Shown piece by piece: positions 32,727-44,262 of a stretch of DNA of 64,000 nucleotides (position 1 is its first letter; every line of letters starts with the position of its first letter). This DNA is from Cavia porcellus. Lineage: Eukaryota; Chordata; Mammalia; Rodentia; Caviidae. The notes below the pieces were generated by a model that did not search any database, was not told where the DNA came from, and saw nothing but the letters and a program-made list of their open reading frames with translations. A program made the translations under genes and the position numbers. The DNA is taken from assembly GCF_034190915.1 (NCBI RefSeq), contig NW_026947493.1, positions 47,076,501-47,140,500 on the forward strand, given 5' to 3'.

Positions 32727-33390
32727 TATCTGTTAATTCATCAAACATTTATTAAATATTTACTTTGTGTCAGCAACACTAGTTCTAAGTGCTAAGAATA
32801 CAAATATGTAAAAGTTGGAAGACTTACATACAAACACATTCTATCATACACTTACCACATATGTGTTTATCTAGCATTTAGGTTTTAAGGAATATTTTAG
32901 GTTCTTGAATACATTAATGAAATAAGACATTGCTGCTATGCAGGGTAAAACATAAGTAGGAAGTCTGAGTCTAAACAGGTAAGTAAATGAGTAAGTAAGT
33001 AGATGAGTAGATTATACATTGATAAATGATAACTAGTGTTAAGAGGAAAAATAAAACAGAGTAAGGGATAGAGTGATAAGGTAGGCCACTGGGTGTTGTT
33101 TTAGGTAAAACAATGAGCACAGGGTATGGTAACAAATATCTAAGAGATTAAGGATATATAAGGAATAGCATCTAAATTGGGCCAGGAAGCCTATAAGAGG
33201 GGTTGATACCTAAATCAATATTTGAAAGGTGGGACTGAATTAGACAATTGAGTGGAGGTGAAAGGTGATCAGTGTGTGGGGAAAAATACATTTTGCAAGA
33301 GACAGAGAAAAAATTCCATGTGATTCAGAATGGCTATGCATGGAGTTTGGGGCAAGGAAATGAGAGTGATGCAGTGTGGGTCAAATAATA
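32727..33390 (+). repeat. Ancient mammalian repeat (L2-like), decayed
   Basis: It opens with AATTCATCAAACATTTATTA and a CTAGTTCTAAGTGCTAAGAA block. A stretch of GTAAGTAAATGAGTAAGTAAG, then blocks of the type GTGGGACTGAATTAGAC and GTGGAGGTGAAAGG, follow in the order of a common old repeat. A second copy starts at 63730. The family name is uncertain. Confidence 0.4.
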
Positions 33391-33884
33391 GGGAATGTTG
33401 TCACAGTAGTGGTAGAAAGACAAAAAGAAGATTATTTTCTACTATTCTGATGAAATCTCTGGCTCAGGAAGGCACAGTAGTCCTAGATCTCAGAGGCAAG
33501 GGTTTCAGATGCTCTTGCCTCTTCTATAGATGTAACATGGGACCTCATCTTTCCCTCATCCCAAGGCTTGCAGCTGCGGTGAATTTTTCTCAATGCTCTC
33601 AGGACACAGTTTTAATGTACTTTCCCTTGAAGAATATTGTTTCAAAGATAAATCAGAGAGATGGGTCTGGGTAGAGCTTTGGTATTGGCTGCTGTTCCTC
33701 TCCTCCAAAGATCACCAGGGAGAAAGACTTCTCAGGATTTTTCTGATTTTTTGTGTAGGTATCTTGTAGCAGTTCTGGAGTACATACCTGGAAGAAGTTT
33801 CATGTCTCCCCAGGGGACTTTCTACCCACTCTACCACACTCGGCCTTCAGCAATTTGATTATTTCTAGCTTAATTTTCTTTTTA
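33391..33884. other. Unassigned sequence
   Basis: An open frame of 114 codons (33330-33674) overlaps the end of the old repeat and shows no domain, no codon bias and no neighbouring exon signals. I treat the region as non-coding. Confidence 0.5.
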
Positions 33885-34301
33885 CTCTGGACTGAACTAT
33901 GTCCCACCCCTCTAAATTCATGCATGTTAAAACCCTAGCTCCTTTCATGATATTTTTGGAATGGGGCCTTTGGGTGATAGTTAAGCTTGGATGAGATCAT
34001 GAGGATGGGACTTCTATGATGGGATTAGTATTTTGTAACAAGAGACATCAGATCTCTCTCTCTCTCTCTGTCTCTCTGTCTCTCTCTGTCTCTCTGTCTC
34101 TCTGTCTCTCTCTTCCTTGTAAGAATACATCAAAAAGGAGAATATCCAGTGAGCCACAGGTAGAATCATCACCAGAACCCAATCATAGTAAAACCCTGAA
34201 CTTGGACTTCCAGCTTCCAGAATACTTGGAAAATTAATTTCTGTTATTTAAGCTACTTACGCTATGCTATTTTGTTAGGGCAGCTAGAACTGATACACTG
34301 G
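33885..34301 (+). mobile_element. MaLR-type (MLT1/MST-like) solo LTR
   Basis: It begins CTGGACTGAACTATGTCCC and contains ATTCATGCATGTTAAAACCC, GACTTCCAGCTTCCAGAATA and AATTTCTGTTATTTAAGC, then TATTTTGTTAGGGCAGC near the end. This order is diagnostic for MaLR LTRs. A TC/TG microsatellite at 34052 has expanded inside it. It is a solo LTR with no internal genes. Confidence 0.85.
34052..34113. repeat. (TCTCTGTC)n microsatellite
   Basis: A compound run of TC dinucleotides and TCTCTGTC units inside the MaLR LTR. It creates the Ser/Leu-rich chance frame in this area. Confidence 0.95.
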
Positions 34302-35183
34302 CTTGTATGAAGTTTGATAACATTTGTCCCAGCTAAGCAAAGACTCAGGTCTGGTTTATTCTTGCATGATCATTTCTATTTCAATTTGGGATTAGTTATT
34401 TGCCCTGTGACTTTAGATGTCTGGTAGGTTCAAGAGAAAAAATTCAATTTTCAATTTGTTTACATCTTTTTCTAGTTCTAAGGGTGAGAGTGATGCTGTT
34501 TCTAGATCTTTGTTCTGTGAAGTGAACCATTAAGATTAATGAATGACCTCTTTGCAATTTGCTTAACCCACTTTAGCATTAGGCTGCAATAGAAATTTAC
34601 ATCAATATAGAATTCAAAATGATATCATTCTGCACAGTAGATGTGCTAAAGGGAGCCCATGATAGAAAGATATTAAATTGGCTTTCTCTACTCTTTCAAG
34701 TACATGTCCCATAAATACATTTTCTGAACTAATACAGGGACACAGTGCCTGTCATGTGATCTGATTAATTTTACCAAATGTTTGTCAATGGGACTCTGGA
34801 AGACCTATAAGTAGATAAGACAAAGTAGTGTCACGGTGACGGATGTGCCACTCAGTTCTTCTTTTCAGGAAGGATTTACTCTTCAAGTGGGGGACATTGA
34901 ATGTCAGCTTAAGGGTCTGCCTTGGATGTCCAGGACTTGGAGGCTTTGTATGAACTTTCTGGGTATCACCCTCTATTATTATTTCCTTCATTCTTTATCT
35001 ATCTGTTCTTTGACCTTTTCTTTTCCTACTTTATAAGGCCTTCCCCTTGCCATCTTTACAAGGGTCATTGGCTAGTCCAGTCTTACCTTTCACCCCAAAT
35101 AACACTTTATTAAACATCGTCCCTGATCAGCCTACCAAAAGAGTTTTCATCTTTTTGTTTTTTAGTTTTTGTTTTTTCATAGA
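34302..35183. other. No gene seen; unique sequence
   Basis: No recognisable repeat or gene. Frames up to 68 codons overlap on both strands without recognisable content. Confidence 0.45.
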
Positions 35184-35340
35184 TTTTTTTTTCTCTTTTT
35201 TTGGAGACAGGGTCTTGATACATAGTCCAAGCTGTCCTTGAACTTACTATGTAGCCCAGGTTGGCCTTGAACACTTGGCAATCTTCCCGCTTCAGCCTCC
35301 TAAGTGCTGGGATTATAGGCATGTAGTACCACACCTGGCT
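35184..35340 (-). repeat. B1-type SINE
   Basis: Plus strand: T-tail, GGAGACAGGGTCTTGATAC, then two tandem ~30-base segments (AGTCCAAGCTGTCCTTGAAC and AGCCCAGGTTGGCCTTGAAC), TAAGTGCTGGGATTATAGGC and CACACCTGGCT. The two segments are the classic internal duplication of B1. The flanks CATAGATTTTTT and TATAGTATTTTT may be a decayed TSD. Confidence 0.92.
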
Positions 35341-35620
35341 TATAGTATTTTTCTTACAGCACTTTTTATTATTGGACATGGCCTTTTTAGTTATTTATTG
35401 TCTATCTTACTTAGTAGAACATAAATTACAGGCATGAGATCAGGTCTCTTATCTATCTTGTCCATGTCTATGTCCTACTACTAGAATAGATTATTTCCTA
35501 GATTCATAAATATCTACTTACAGAATGAATGAACAACTTGGATGAATTAATTCAATTTTCTAAAAATGCAGGCATTTTGTAAACATATATTTTGTAATCT
35601 TTAGAAGTGTAACAGTTAAG

Positions 35621-36780
35621 AAAGGATGGCGACATTCTAAAGGGGTGGAACAGAGGAGGCTGTGCAAAGACTGGGAGGACCCAACTATACATGGGACTGT
35701 GAGGAGTTACAGGTTCACACATTCGGAGGGAAACACAGCAACGGGGAGAGTGATGCAGAGACAAACAAGATAAGGAGACATGAGTGGGCCGCCAAGGGAC
35801 ATGTCGAAAATTGCTGGCAGAGGACTCTTACCCCAAATCCCATGTTCAGAGGCCAAAATTGGCCCCACATCCAGTGCTAACTCTACTTCAGACTCAGCAG
35901 GGTTACCCAGCACAGTTTTGGACTTTGAATTGGAACTGCCACAGAACTGTGAATACCAGAAGAATTTTACTATTATTTTTTCTATCTTGTTTGTTTTGTT
36001 CTCTTTTTTTTTCTGTCAAGTTGTACTTGTTTAGATTTTTACTTTTATTATTTGTTTTGACCTATTTGTCTTCTCTCTTCAATTGTCTTTCTTGATTTTT
36101 TTTTTATATTTTCATGTGAGTGAACATTGTCTCTAGTCTTTTGGTTCAATTTGATATTCTTTTGCTTTCTCTTCATTCTTTCTATCCTGTCCTCTGCTCC
36201 ACTTTCCCAAAGATTGAATGTTCATCCTTTGTCCTCCAACCTCTATCTCTCTATTTTGTTCCCTGTCCCCGCCACTGTCCAGAGTAAAATCACCCTGCTA
36301 AGGGGAAACTTACTGCATAACAAGTTCGTGGTTTATGGTGAATTTTGTTATATCACTGTAAATCTTGATCCTATGGTTAAAAGGTGTCAACACAATTTAT
36401 CTGTTTCTAGGTTGTGCTTAATGATATTGTCATTGCTAATTGTACTACTTTAACTGGGATGTTATATCTGTTGTAATTAGTTGTTCCCCCTTGTATGACA
36501 GCACTGTGATTGTCTGAGATAATAACCATCATCATAATTCAGTACCAAAGGACTGGATGTTGAGTCAAATAGCACCTTGTCATCCTTAATAAATTGGGAA
36601 TGTAAGATTTGGTGACAGACACAAAGACCAAGAACCACCTACAGCTAGAAGTGATTTCTGAGAAATAAACATTTTCTAGGGAAGCCTCAATACTAGTGAT
36701 AAAGCTATCTACTGTAAAAATTTTATAAGTATCAACAAAGAAAACAAAATATCATAAAAATATAAAGTGATAATATTCAG
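35621..36780 (+). promoter_or_regulatory. 5'UTR of the plus-strand L1
   Basis: It starts exactly at the TSD with AAAGGATGGCGAC. GGATGGCG resembles the YY1-like AAGATGGCG element found near +1 in many mammalian L1 promoters; that function is inferred. The first 330 bases are G+C-richer, and the rest is T-rich on this strand. It has no visible relation to the other L1 5'UTRs in the window. Confidence 0.6.
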
Positions 36781-36799
36781 AAGCAAAATGTAACCTTAG

Positions 36800-37120
36800 A
36801 CCTCTAGCACACCCATGAAAATTCATGGGGACAATGACATAGAGGAAATTGGAAGCCACACACCTGAATTTTTTCATGATAGCATCAGAAGAATCATGAA
36901 TGAGGCTATAGAGAAAATCAAGTTAGAAATAATCTCTTAGTTTAAAAAAGAAATGATAATCAAAATGAAGGACTTGCTCAGTGAATCAAGCATAGACAAA
37001 GATTAAAAAAAAAAGATGACCTTAGGAAAAAGATGGAATACATTAATGTCTAACATAGGAAAGAAATGGGATTCGTGAGACAGATCTAAACAGATATCCA
37101 GGAAATTAAGAATTTCATGT
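36800..37120 (+). pseudogene. L1 ORF1 N-terminal remnant
   Basis: Broken frames recall the ORF1 start of the other L1s: a HTPEFF segment near 36860 (compare HTPEIL at 28950), then a charged coiled-coil-like stretch with KKEMIIKMKDLLSESS near 36940-36990. It stops at about 37120, where sequence from the ORF2 endonuclease begins. Not functional. Confidence 0.6.
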
Positions 37121-37129
37121 AAAGTATAT

Positions 37130-39430
37130 GCAACTGATTTAACCAAGGTACAAACAGAATATTCTTCTGCAATGTTCTCAAAAAATAGACCACACTAGAC
37201 CATAGAAAATGCTTAAGTAAATGCAAAGGAGTTAAAACTATCCCATGCATATTATCAAGGCATCATAAAATCAAATTGGAACTCAACGGCAAAAGAAACC
37301 ACAAAAACTCCATAAATAAATGAAAACTAAATAACACCCTCCTGAATAACCAATGGGTCACAGATTAGATAAAGAAGAAATTAAACAATATCTATAATTA
37401 AATGATAGTGCCAATACAACTGATTAGAACTTATAAGATGCAGTGGATTCTGCAAAAATCCAGATCATCAGTACCTACCTTGAGAACCCTTATTCTAATA
37501 ATATGGAAAAAACAGAGGAAATGAACAGATTCTGAGGAATGTATGAATTACTAGAGCTGAATCAGGAAGATCTAAAAATTCTAAATAACCCAGTATCAGT
37601 CAGTGAAACTGCAAATGTAACTAAAAAGTTACCAACAAAGAAACACCCAGGTCCTCATGGATTCACTACTGAATTTTACAAGAAATTTAGAGAAGACCGT
37701 GTGTCAGTACTCCTTAAACTATTTAATGAAATTGGAAGGGAAGCAACACTTTCAGATTCATTCCTGAAAGCAAGCATTACCCTGATACCAAAACCAAAGA
37801 AGGATTCAACTGAAAAAGAGAACTGTAGGTCAATGTTTCTAATGAGCATAAATGCAAAAATTTTCAGTAAAATACTGGCAACCAGAATGCAGCAAATCAT
37901 CAAGATTATACACCATGACCATGTAGGATTCATTCCAGAGATGCAGGGATGGTTCAACATATACAAATAAATAAATGTAACACACCAAATCAAAAGGACC
38001 AAAGACAAAAACATCACTATATCACCTCAATAGATGCAGAAAAATCATATGATCATGTCCAATGTCCATTCATGATAAAAAAGCCCTTCAGAGAACTGGA
38101 ATAGAAACTTTTAAATCTCCATCTGATAAAAGCTATCTATAACAAAGCAACTGCAAACATCATACTAAGTTGTCAAAAACTAAAAGCTTTCACTGTAAAA
38201 TAAGGAGCAAGATGAGAATGTTCACTATCACCACTCTTATTCAATATAGTTCTGGAAACATTCGCTAAAGCAATTAGACAAGAGAAAGAAATAAAAAGGA
38301 TATGGATAGGAAAGGAACAAGTTAAATTATCATTATTTGTGGATGACATAATATTCTACAAAGAAACCCCCAAAACACCAAAAGACTTCTCGATTCTGAC
38401 CAAATAGCTGTAGCATAGCTGGATACAAAGTCAACCCTCAAAAATAAGTAGTGTTCACTGACAAAGAAATTAGGGAAACAACACCTTTCACAATAGCATT
38501 GAAACAAATAAAATACTTAGGAGTGAATCTAACAAAGGAAGTAAAGGATCTTTGCACTGAAAACTACAGTACTTTAAAAAAGGAGAACAAAGAGGATTAG
38601 AAAATGGAAAGATATCCCTTTCCCTTTGGTAGGAAGAATGAACATAGTGAAAATGGCCATACTCCCAACATTGTTACAGATTCAATCCCAATCAAAATAC
38701 TAGTAGCGTACATCCTAGAACTATTCCCAGGGGTGTTCTACTGGTTCTTAAAATTCATTTAGAACCACAAGAAACCTCGAAAAGCAAAAACAGTCTTAGG
38801 CAAAAAAGACAAGGCAGGGACCACCACAATCTCTGAGTTGAAATTATGCTACAGAGCTACCGTGATAGAGACAGCACAGTACTGCAACAACAACAACAAC
38901 AACAACAAACAAACAAAAATAAAAACCAGAACAAAAAAAACCCAAAACCCAAAAAGACAAAAACAACAACAACACACCACCCTCCCAAAAGAAAACCCCT
39001 GACCTGAGGATCAGTGGAACAGATTAGAAGATGCAAAAGCTACTCTGAACACACTCAGTCATTGTATTTTTGACAAAGGGACCAAATACCTTCACTGGAA
39101 GAAAGATACCCTCTTTAATGAATGAAGCTACAAAAAGGTACTTTTCCCATAATGAAGACTAAACCTAGACCCACGTCTCTCACCATGCACTAGACTAAAA
39201 TCAAAATGAAGCAAAGATGTAAATACTAAATCAGAAACACTAAATCTACTGGAAGAGAGAATAGGTAGAACTCTTGAAGACTTCATGAACAAACCCCAAT
39301 CACATGGTAAATGTTACAAAGAATCAGTAACAGATATCTCACTTTATTAAAAAGCTTTTGCACAGCAAAAGAAATCACCATCAGAGTGAAGAGACAATAC
39401 ACAGAGTAGAAAAAATTTTTAGAAAGTTTT
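37130..39430 (+). pseudogene. L1 ORF2 pseudogene (endonuclease end, RT, C-terminus)
   Basis: The best frame, 37539-37970, has KKLPTKKHPGPHGFTTEFYK, KLFNEIGREATLSDSFLKAS and ITLIPKPKKDSTEKENCRS, i.e. the fingers and early palm of the RT. The catalytic block at about 38330 reads LFVDDIIFY, with Val replacing the usual Ala of FADD but both Asp residues kept. Thumb and C-terminal parts follow to 39430 in several frames. An A/CAA-rich run at 38885-38990 interrupts it. It is clearly dead. Confidence 0.87.
38885..38995. repeat. (CAA)n and A-rich expansion inside L1 ORF2
   Basis: CAA repeats grade into AAAC/AAAAAC-rich sequence, replacing a short A-rich codon stretch of ORF2. No SINE body or TSD is visible, so it is likely a microsatellite expansion. 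Confidence 0.8.
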
Positions 39431-40189
39431 TCTTCAGAGAAAAGACTACTATATAGACTATGTAAAGAACTAAAAAAAAAATCAGACTCACCCCAAATTT
39501 AAAGACTCAATCCAAAATAGATACATGAGATGAATACATACTTTCCCAATGAAGAAGTAGAGATGATAAATAAATATATGCAAAAATGCTTAACATTGTT
39601 TGTCATTTTAGAGATGCAAATTAGAACAACATGGTGATTTTGTCCCACCCTAGACAAAACAGCTAATCATCGAGAATGCAACCAATAAGAAATGCAGGCA
39701 GGCATGTGGGGGAAAAAGAATACTTCTTCACTGTTGGTGGGAATGTAGACTGGTAAAACCACTATGTGAATCAGTGTGTAGAGACTTCTGAAAAAACTAG
39801 CCATCTTTATAGTGGCACAATTTGTAGTATCTTAATCTTGGAAACAGTCTACATGCTCATCAATTGATGAATGGATAAAGATGATGTATTTTTTTATACA
39901 ATGTAATACTACTCAGCCGTAAATAAGAATAAACTTGATACATTTCTAGGGTAAATTGATATACCCAGAGACCATATTCTTAGGTAAAATAAACGAACAT
40001 GTGTAAATATTGTGAAATGGAGAAATTTTTCAAATGAGAAGGGGACTAGGAAGAGGGAAGGAGTAAGGGAAAAGAAAAAATGAAAAAGGAATGACAAAAT
40101 GGAAACAAAGCTTTATAAATAAAGAGGAGAGGATGGGATGAAGGAAAGGGAATGGAATGGAAAAAAAGGAATCAAGATTTATGCACAGG

Positions 40190-40301
40190 GGTTGGGGATT
40201 TAGCTCAGCGGCATAAGTGCCTGCCTTATAAGCAGGCAGTCGTGAGTTCGATCCCTGGTACCGATAAAAAGGAAAAAGACAAAAAAAAAAAAAAAAAAAA
40301 A
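40190..40301 (+). repeat. ID-like tRNA-Ala SINE with 16-bp TSD
   Basis: AAGATTTATGCACAGG is found at 40174-40189 and 40302-40317 without mismatch. The A box TAGCTCAGCGG and B box GAGTTCGATCC are intact. The anticodon arm reads CCTGCCTTATAAGCAGG, with TTGCAA mutated to TTATAA. A GATAAAAAGG linker and a 23-base A-run follow. The perfect TSD and long pure poly(A) mark it as recent. It lies in the 3' end of the plus-strand L1. Confidence 0.96.
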
Positions 40302-40403
40302 AAGATTTATGCACAGGTACAAATTCTGTACAATGAATGTGATCATTATGTATATCTAAATGGTATCAGTAAACTTAATTATAAAATAAGTGTAACAGTT
40401 AAG

Positions 40404-41537
40404 CATACAGGCTTTGAGCCAGATTACCTGCATTCAAATATCAGCTTTTTAAACTTCTTAAATTTTATTTTAGTTTATTAATACACATGTGTAGTTCATA
40501 ATGTTTAAATTCCTTGTGAGAATTTGATACATGTATATAATGTCTTAATTCCTTTTCTTCACAACTTTTTCTTCCCTCTGTTTCCCCACCACTCATTTCT
40601 TGATCTGTTTCCTTTTTAAAAAATACACATTTGTGGTTTATAATGTTTACATTTCTTGTGAGGAGTTACATGTACATAACACATCATAATTCCTTTGTGT
40701 CATTTCCTATCCCTCCCTTCCCTCCTTCTGCCTCTCTCAGCACTAGTTGGTGTGCTTAAGCAGTTACATAACTGAAAAGTTTCCTCACTTTCCCTCTTGG
40801 AGGAGTAACACTGATACCAAGTTGGAAGATTATTATGAAGATTCGTGCAACATACATAGAAAAAGTCAAGTACATAACAAGCACATGCATAATAGTGGTA
40901 TCAGGAAAGCATAAGGAGTTAAGCAGAAATCTTACCTTCATTGTAGACAGAACTGGCAGTCACTTGTGTGGTAAGCTTTGAGACATAGAGGACAAATTCT
41001 TCTGCCTCAAAGTTTTCTATATTACTCATAAAATGCTTGACCTTCTATATTACTGGTAAAATGCTTGACCTTTTTGGGTACCTGTCCTTTAGATTTAGTC
41101 ATGGTTTGCTCTCATCAAACAGATAATCAGATTAGGCAAGGAGTGACCTGGAGTTGGAAGACATGAAATGATAGGTCCATAGATCTAGGGGACCAGTGTA
41201 GAAACTACAAAGGTGGATGTAGGCAGTAGAAAGAGAGTTTCGGAATCATGAACTAGAGAAGGGAATGCATGGAGAGAATGTACTTTAGGAGCAGAGCTTC
41301 CATCCTGGGGAGGACCTGGACGAAATGAAGCCCTCATTTACAAAGAAACTGGATCCTGAGAGTCGAGGCTAAAGGAACAGGAAACATTTAGTTTGTAGAC
41401 TATAGCATAAGATTACTATCTTACTACTATCACAACCAGAGAACAAACTCAGCTCTAAGGTTGAGCCAAGAGATCTTACAGAGCTCCCATAAAGGGGGAC
41501 AATATTGATCTCAGTTATGGTCATTTGGTCATAATAA

Positions 41538-41543
<6 letters not shown>
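40404..41543. other. No gene seen; contains two local duplications
   Basis: A ~140-base segment at 40470-40610 is partly repeated at 40615-40735 (TACACATGTGTAGTTCATAA and TACACATTTGTGGTTTATAA starts). A 28-base unit is repeated in tandem at 41015-41042 and 41043-41070 with two differences. The rest is unassigned. Confidence 0.55.
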
Positions 41544-41588
<45 letters not shown>

Positions 41589-41775
41589 ACTGGGGATCGA
41601 ACTCAGGGCCTTAACACTGAACTACCACTCATTCTTTCCTCCTTTGTAAAATTTTCAGACAGGTCTTACTAAATTGCTAAATTGTCCAGGACAGACTTAA
41701 GCTTGCAAACTTTCAATCCTCCTACCTCAACTGCCTATAGTACTGAGATTATTGGTGAGCACACTGTGGCTAGCT
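41544..41775 (-). repeat. B4-like dimeric SINE (ID + B1) with (GT)n end
   Basis: A (GT)n run at 41544-41586 is followed by CACTGGGGATCGAACTCAGG (complement of the tRNA part), then a B1-like part with GACAGGTCTTACTAAATTGC and ATAGTACTGAGATTATTGG. It ends near GTGGCTAGCT. It has the same layout as 15008-15215. Confidence 0.8.
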
Positions 41776-42404
41776 AAAACAAGTTTTTAAGAACTGGGAT
41801 TTAAACAGATCATGAGTTCTTTACAGAGGTAGTATGGTTCCTCTAGTGACAAGGACTTGAGTCAGACATTTAATTTTATTACGTTGCATTTGTGCTGCTT
41901 ATAATGTTTTACTTGGGACAATTTAACTCCTCTGAGCTTCAGTTTCTTTATTTAGTGAAAAGGAAAATAAAATATATCATAGAAGGTCTTTTTGGAGGAA
42001 GTATTAAGATTAACTTAACTAATATGTGAGTTCCAAGCAGGGCAAAGGATGTTTAATAAGTGAAATTAATAATTTCTCTTCCTATTTTTTAGTCATTCGT
42101 TTGTTAGGGCGAATATTTATAAGTTGCTCTCTTAATAACAGATCTTTTAACTCACTAAGGACAAAACATTGTGGCAATGAATGGTTAGGGAAGAGTGGAA
42201 AAAGAAATGTAAAGACATAGTGTTAATTAAGGTGGAGTATCCAGTCTGAGAATCACTGGGATATAGGTTGATCTAGGGAGTAGTAGTTCACAGTGGGGAA
42301 TGGTTGTTTGCACAGGCACTTCTCATCTCTCCATTCAGTTCTCTGATCCTTGTGACCATAGTAAATTGACTTCTATGAGTCTTTGATTTCTCACTTTTGT
42401 CTTT
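41776..42404. other. Unassigned sequence
   Basis: No gene, RNA or transposon recognised. Confidence 0.45.
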
Positions 42405-42530
42405 ATTAGACTGCTGCTCCATGAGGGCAGGGAATTGACTGCACGCAGTGTGCCCTAATACACGCAATGATTATGCCAGGCCTGGCATATGGTAAGGTAG
42501 GCACTTAGGTCAGAAAGTGAAGCATGGAAA
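42405..42530 (+). repeat. Ancient L2/MIR-like fragment
   Basis: CTCCATGAGGGCAGGGAATT, then ATGCCAGGCCTGGCATATGG and a GTAGGCACTTAGG block, follow the conserved 3' end seen in L2-type repeats. Too short and old to say more. Confidence 0.5.
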
Positions 42531-44117
42531 ATTGCAAGTTTTGACAACATTTCAAACAAAATTTTCTTCCTTTATAGTTTTATCTTGGGCTGTCAGAGGC
42601 ATTACAATGTTGTAAGGTATTAAGATTCATTTGTGTGTTGGAGGTTTATAAATTCTGTTGATTTTCTATGCCTGGACATAATTTTTTTTCTGGAAGATCT
42701 TGATATACATAGTTATAAAATGTTGGCTGGTATTAGCAGCAGTCCATGGAATGCTTATAAGGGCACAATCTGCATTATGACTGCTAAATTTTTAAAAAAG
42801 GAATAAATGTAAAGTTATTTATACCTTGATAAATTTTAGAAATTATATTTTAATAATGTATCTTCTTTTATTCTTTTTATGAATATTGGTTTTTGAATCA
42901 AAATTACATTTATCAGATTATCAAAGGGTGAAGCATCATTGTAAATGTTGGATATTATATAAAAAATTAGTTTAAAACTATTATAAAGTATGAGATTTAT
43001 TGGACAATAAAAATATAAACCTTAACATGTTCACATTCTTTTATTAAATAAATGTATTTATTTAATAAATACATTTTCAAATAAAATTGAAAAAAACCCT
43101 TTATTTTCAGTCATGAGAAATAGCCTGAAAAGAAAAATTTTATGTACCAGAACTATTTTTTTTTTGACATCAGTACAAAAATGCAGGTTGTTAAACTTGA
43201 ATACTTAGAGATTTTTCTTGGAGAGCGGATATGAAATATGACATCTTTTTTTGGTAAAACACCAAAAATAATGATGTGGAATTACATGAGTTCACCAGTT
43301 TTCAAATCAAAACAGTCTGGGGATAAGAATGTTCAAGAGGTAGACACTTAAGGGAATGTTTTTGTGTGTATCTCAAATTATTAGGACATGATTGTAATGT
43401 TTTTCTAGTAACTTGTCTACAGTTTTGAGTAATTGTTTCCATTATTTTGAAATGAAGCAAGCAATAAAAACTAAAAAGCAAAAATGTATTTTAACTTCAC
43501 TTGAATAAGTGAAATAAGTATTTTCTGTGACAATAGTTGTAAGTATTATTACTCGTATTTTATAGCTGTAGAAACTGATGTTGACTCAAGGTCACAAATT
43601 GAATAGGAACAGCCCAAATTTCCACTCAGATGGATCTGAATTTCTATTAAAATATACTGCATTCTGCAAATTAAGATTCTAAAATTGTTAATATGACAAA
43701 ATAATTTTAAATAGTAAACAGAAATATAATAAAATCAAGTAGCTTCATTCTGTGTTAATAACAACTTATGAACATTTTCTTGTATTTTAAAAATTAATTC
43801 AAATCCATAGTTCATACAGATTTCCTTAGTGCTACCTAATGCTCTATATATGTGTTTTTAACAGTATGTCTGCAGTATATTTATTAGGCAGATTTTCGAA
43901 TACCCTTTTGTGGGGCACATATGTCTACATGTCTAACATGTATAATAAAAACTTTGTTAATAAAATTCCTGATTCTCATACATGCTTAAAAGTTTGCACA
44001 TGATTCCATTATTTTCCATACTGCATAGTTGTAAAAACTGACCCCAAGCTCTCTCCATATATCACATATATTTATTTTGTTTTTAAACAGCCATCTAGGT
44101 TTCAATGGCAGGTAATT
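42531..44117. other. No gene seen; very AT-rich
   Basis: Unique AT-rich sequence. A short perfect inverted repeat (TTATTAAATAAA, 4-base loop) lies at 43041-43068. No transposon body is recognisable. Confidence 0.45.
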
Positions 44118-44262
44118 ATTCTTTTTTTAGAGGAAAAAAAAAGCAAAACAGAAAAAAAGGATAGAAATAATACAGAATTTAAAAAAATACAGTCAGAAAT
44201 CACTAATTGATTAATTACATATTGTTATCTTAGAAGTAGTTGTTCAAGTTACAAAATCAAAG
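44118..44262 (-). mobile_element. 5'-truncated L1 3'UTR end
   Basis: GGATAGAAATAATACAGAAT, AGTCAGAAATCACTAATTG and TAGTTGTTCAAGTTACAAAA match 9540-9640 and 47055-47160, the last ~150 bases of the long 3'UTR form. A possible TSD, TAATTATTCTTTT (left) and TAATTCTTTT (right), surrounds it. Confidence 0.7.

Larger units (their letters stand above)
35621..40387 (+). mobile_element. L1 with both ends present, internally deleted, perfect 16-bp TSD
   Basis: AAGTGTAACAGTTAAG flanks it at 35605-35620 and 40388-40403 without mismatch. Order: 5'UTR from 35621 (AAAGGATGGCGAC, then long T-rich tracts), an ORF1 N-terminal remnant (about 36800-37110), a jump into the ORF2 endonuclease end at about 37130, RT and C-terminal regions to 39430, and a purine-rich 3'UTR to 40387. 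At 4.8 kb, including a SINE, it is shorter than a complete L1. ORF1's C-terminus and most of the endonuclease are missing. Confidence 0.88.

Noticed and set aside
33330..33674. 114-codon frame as a gene
   Set aside because: Overlaps the end of an ancient repeat and has no domain or codon pattern that I recognise.
43041..43068. Inverted repeat as a terminator or structured RNA
   Set aside because: A 12-base AT-only arm is expected by chance in such AT-rich DNA and has no supporting context.
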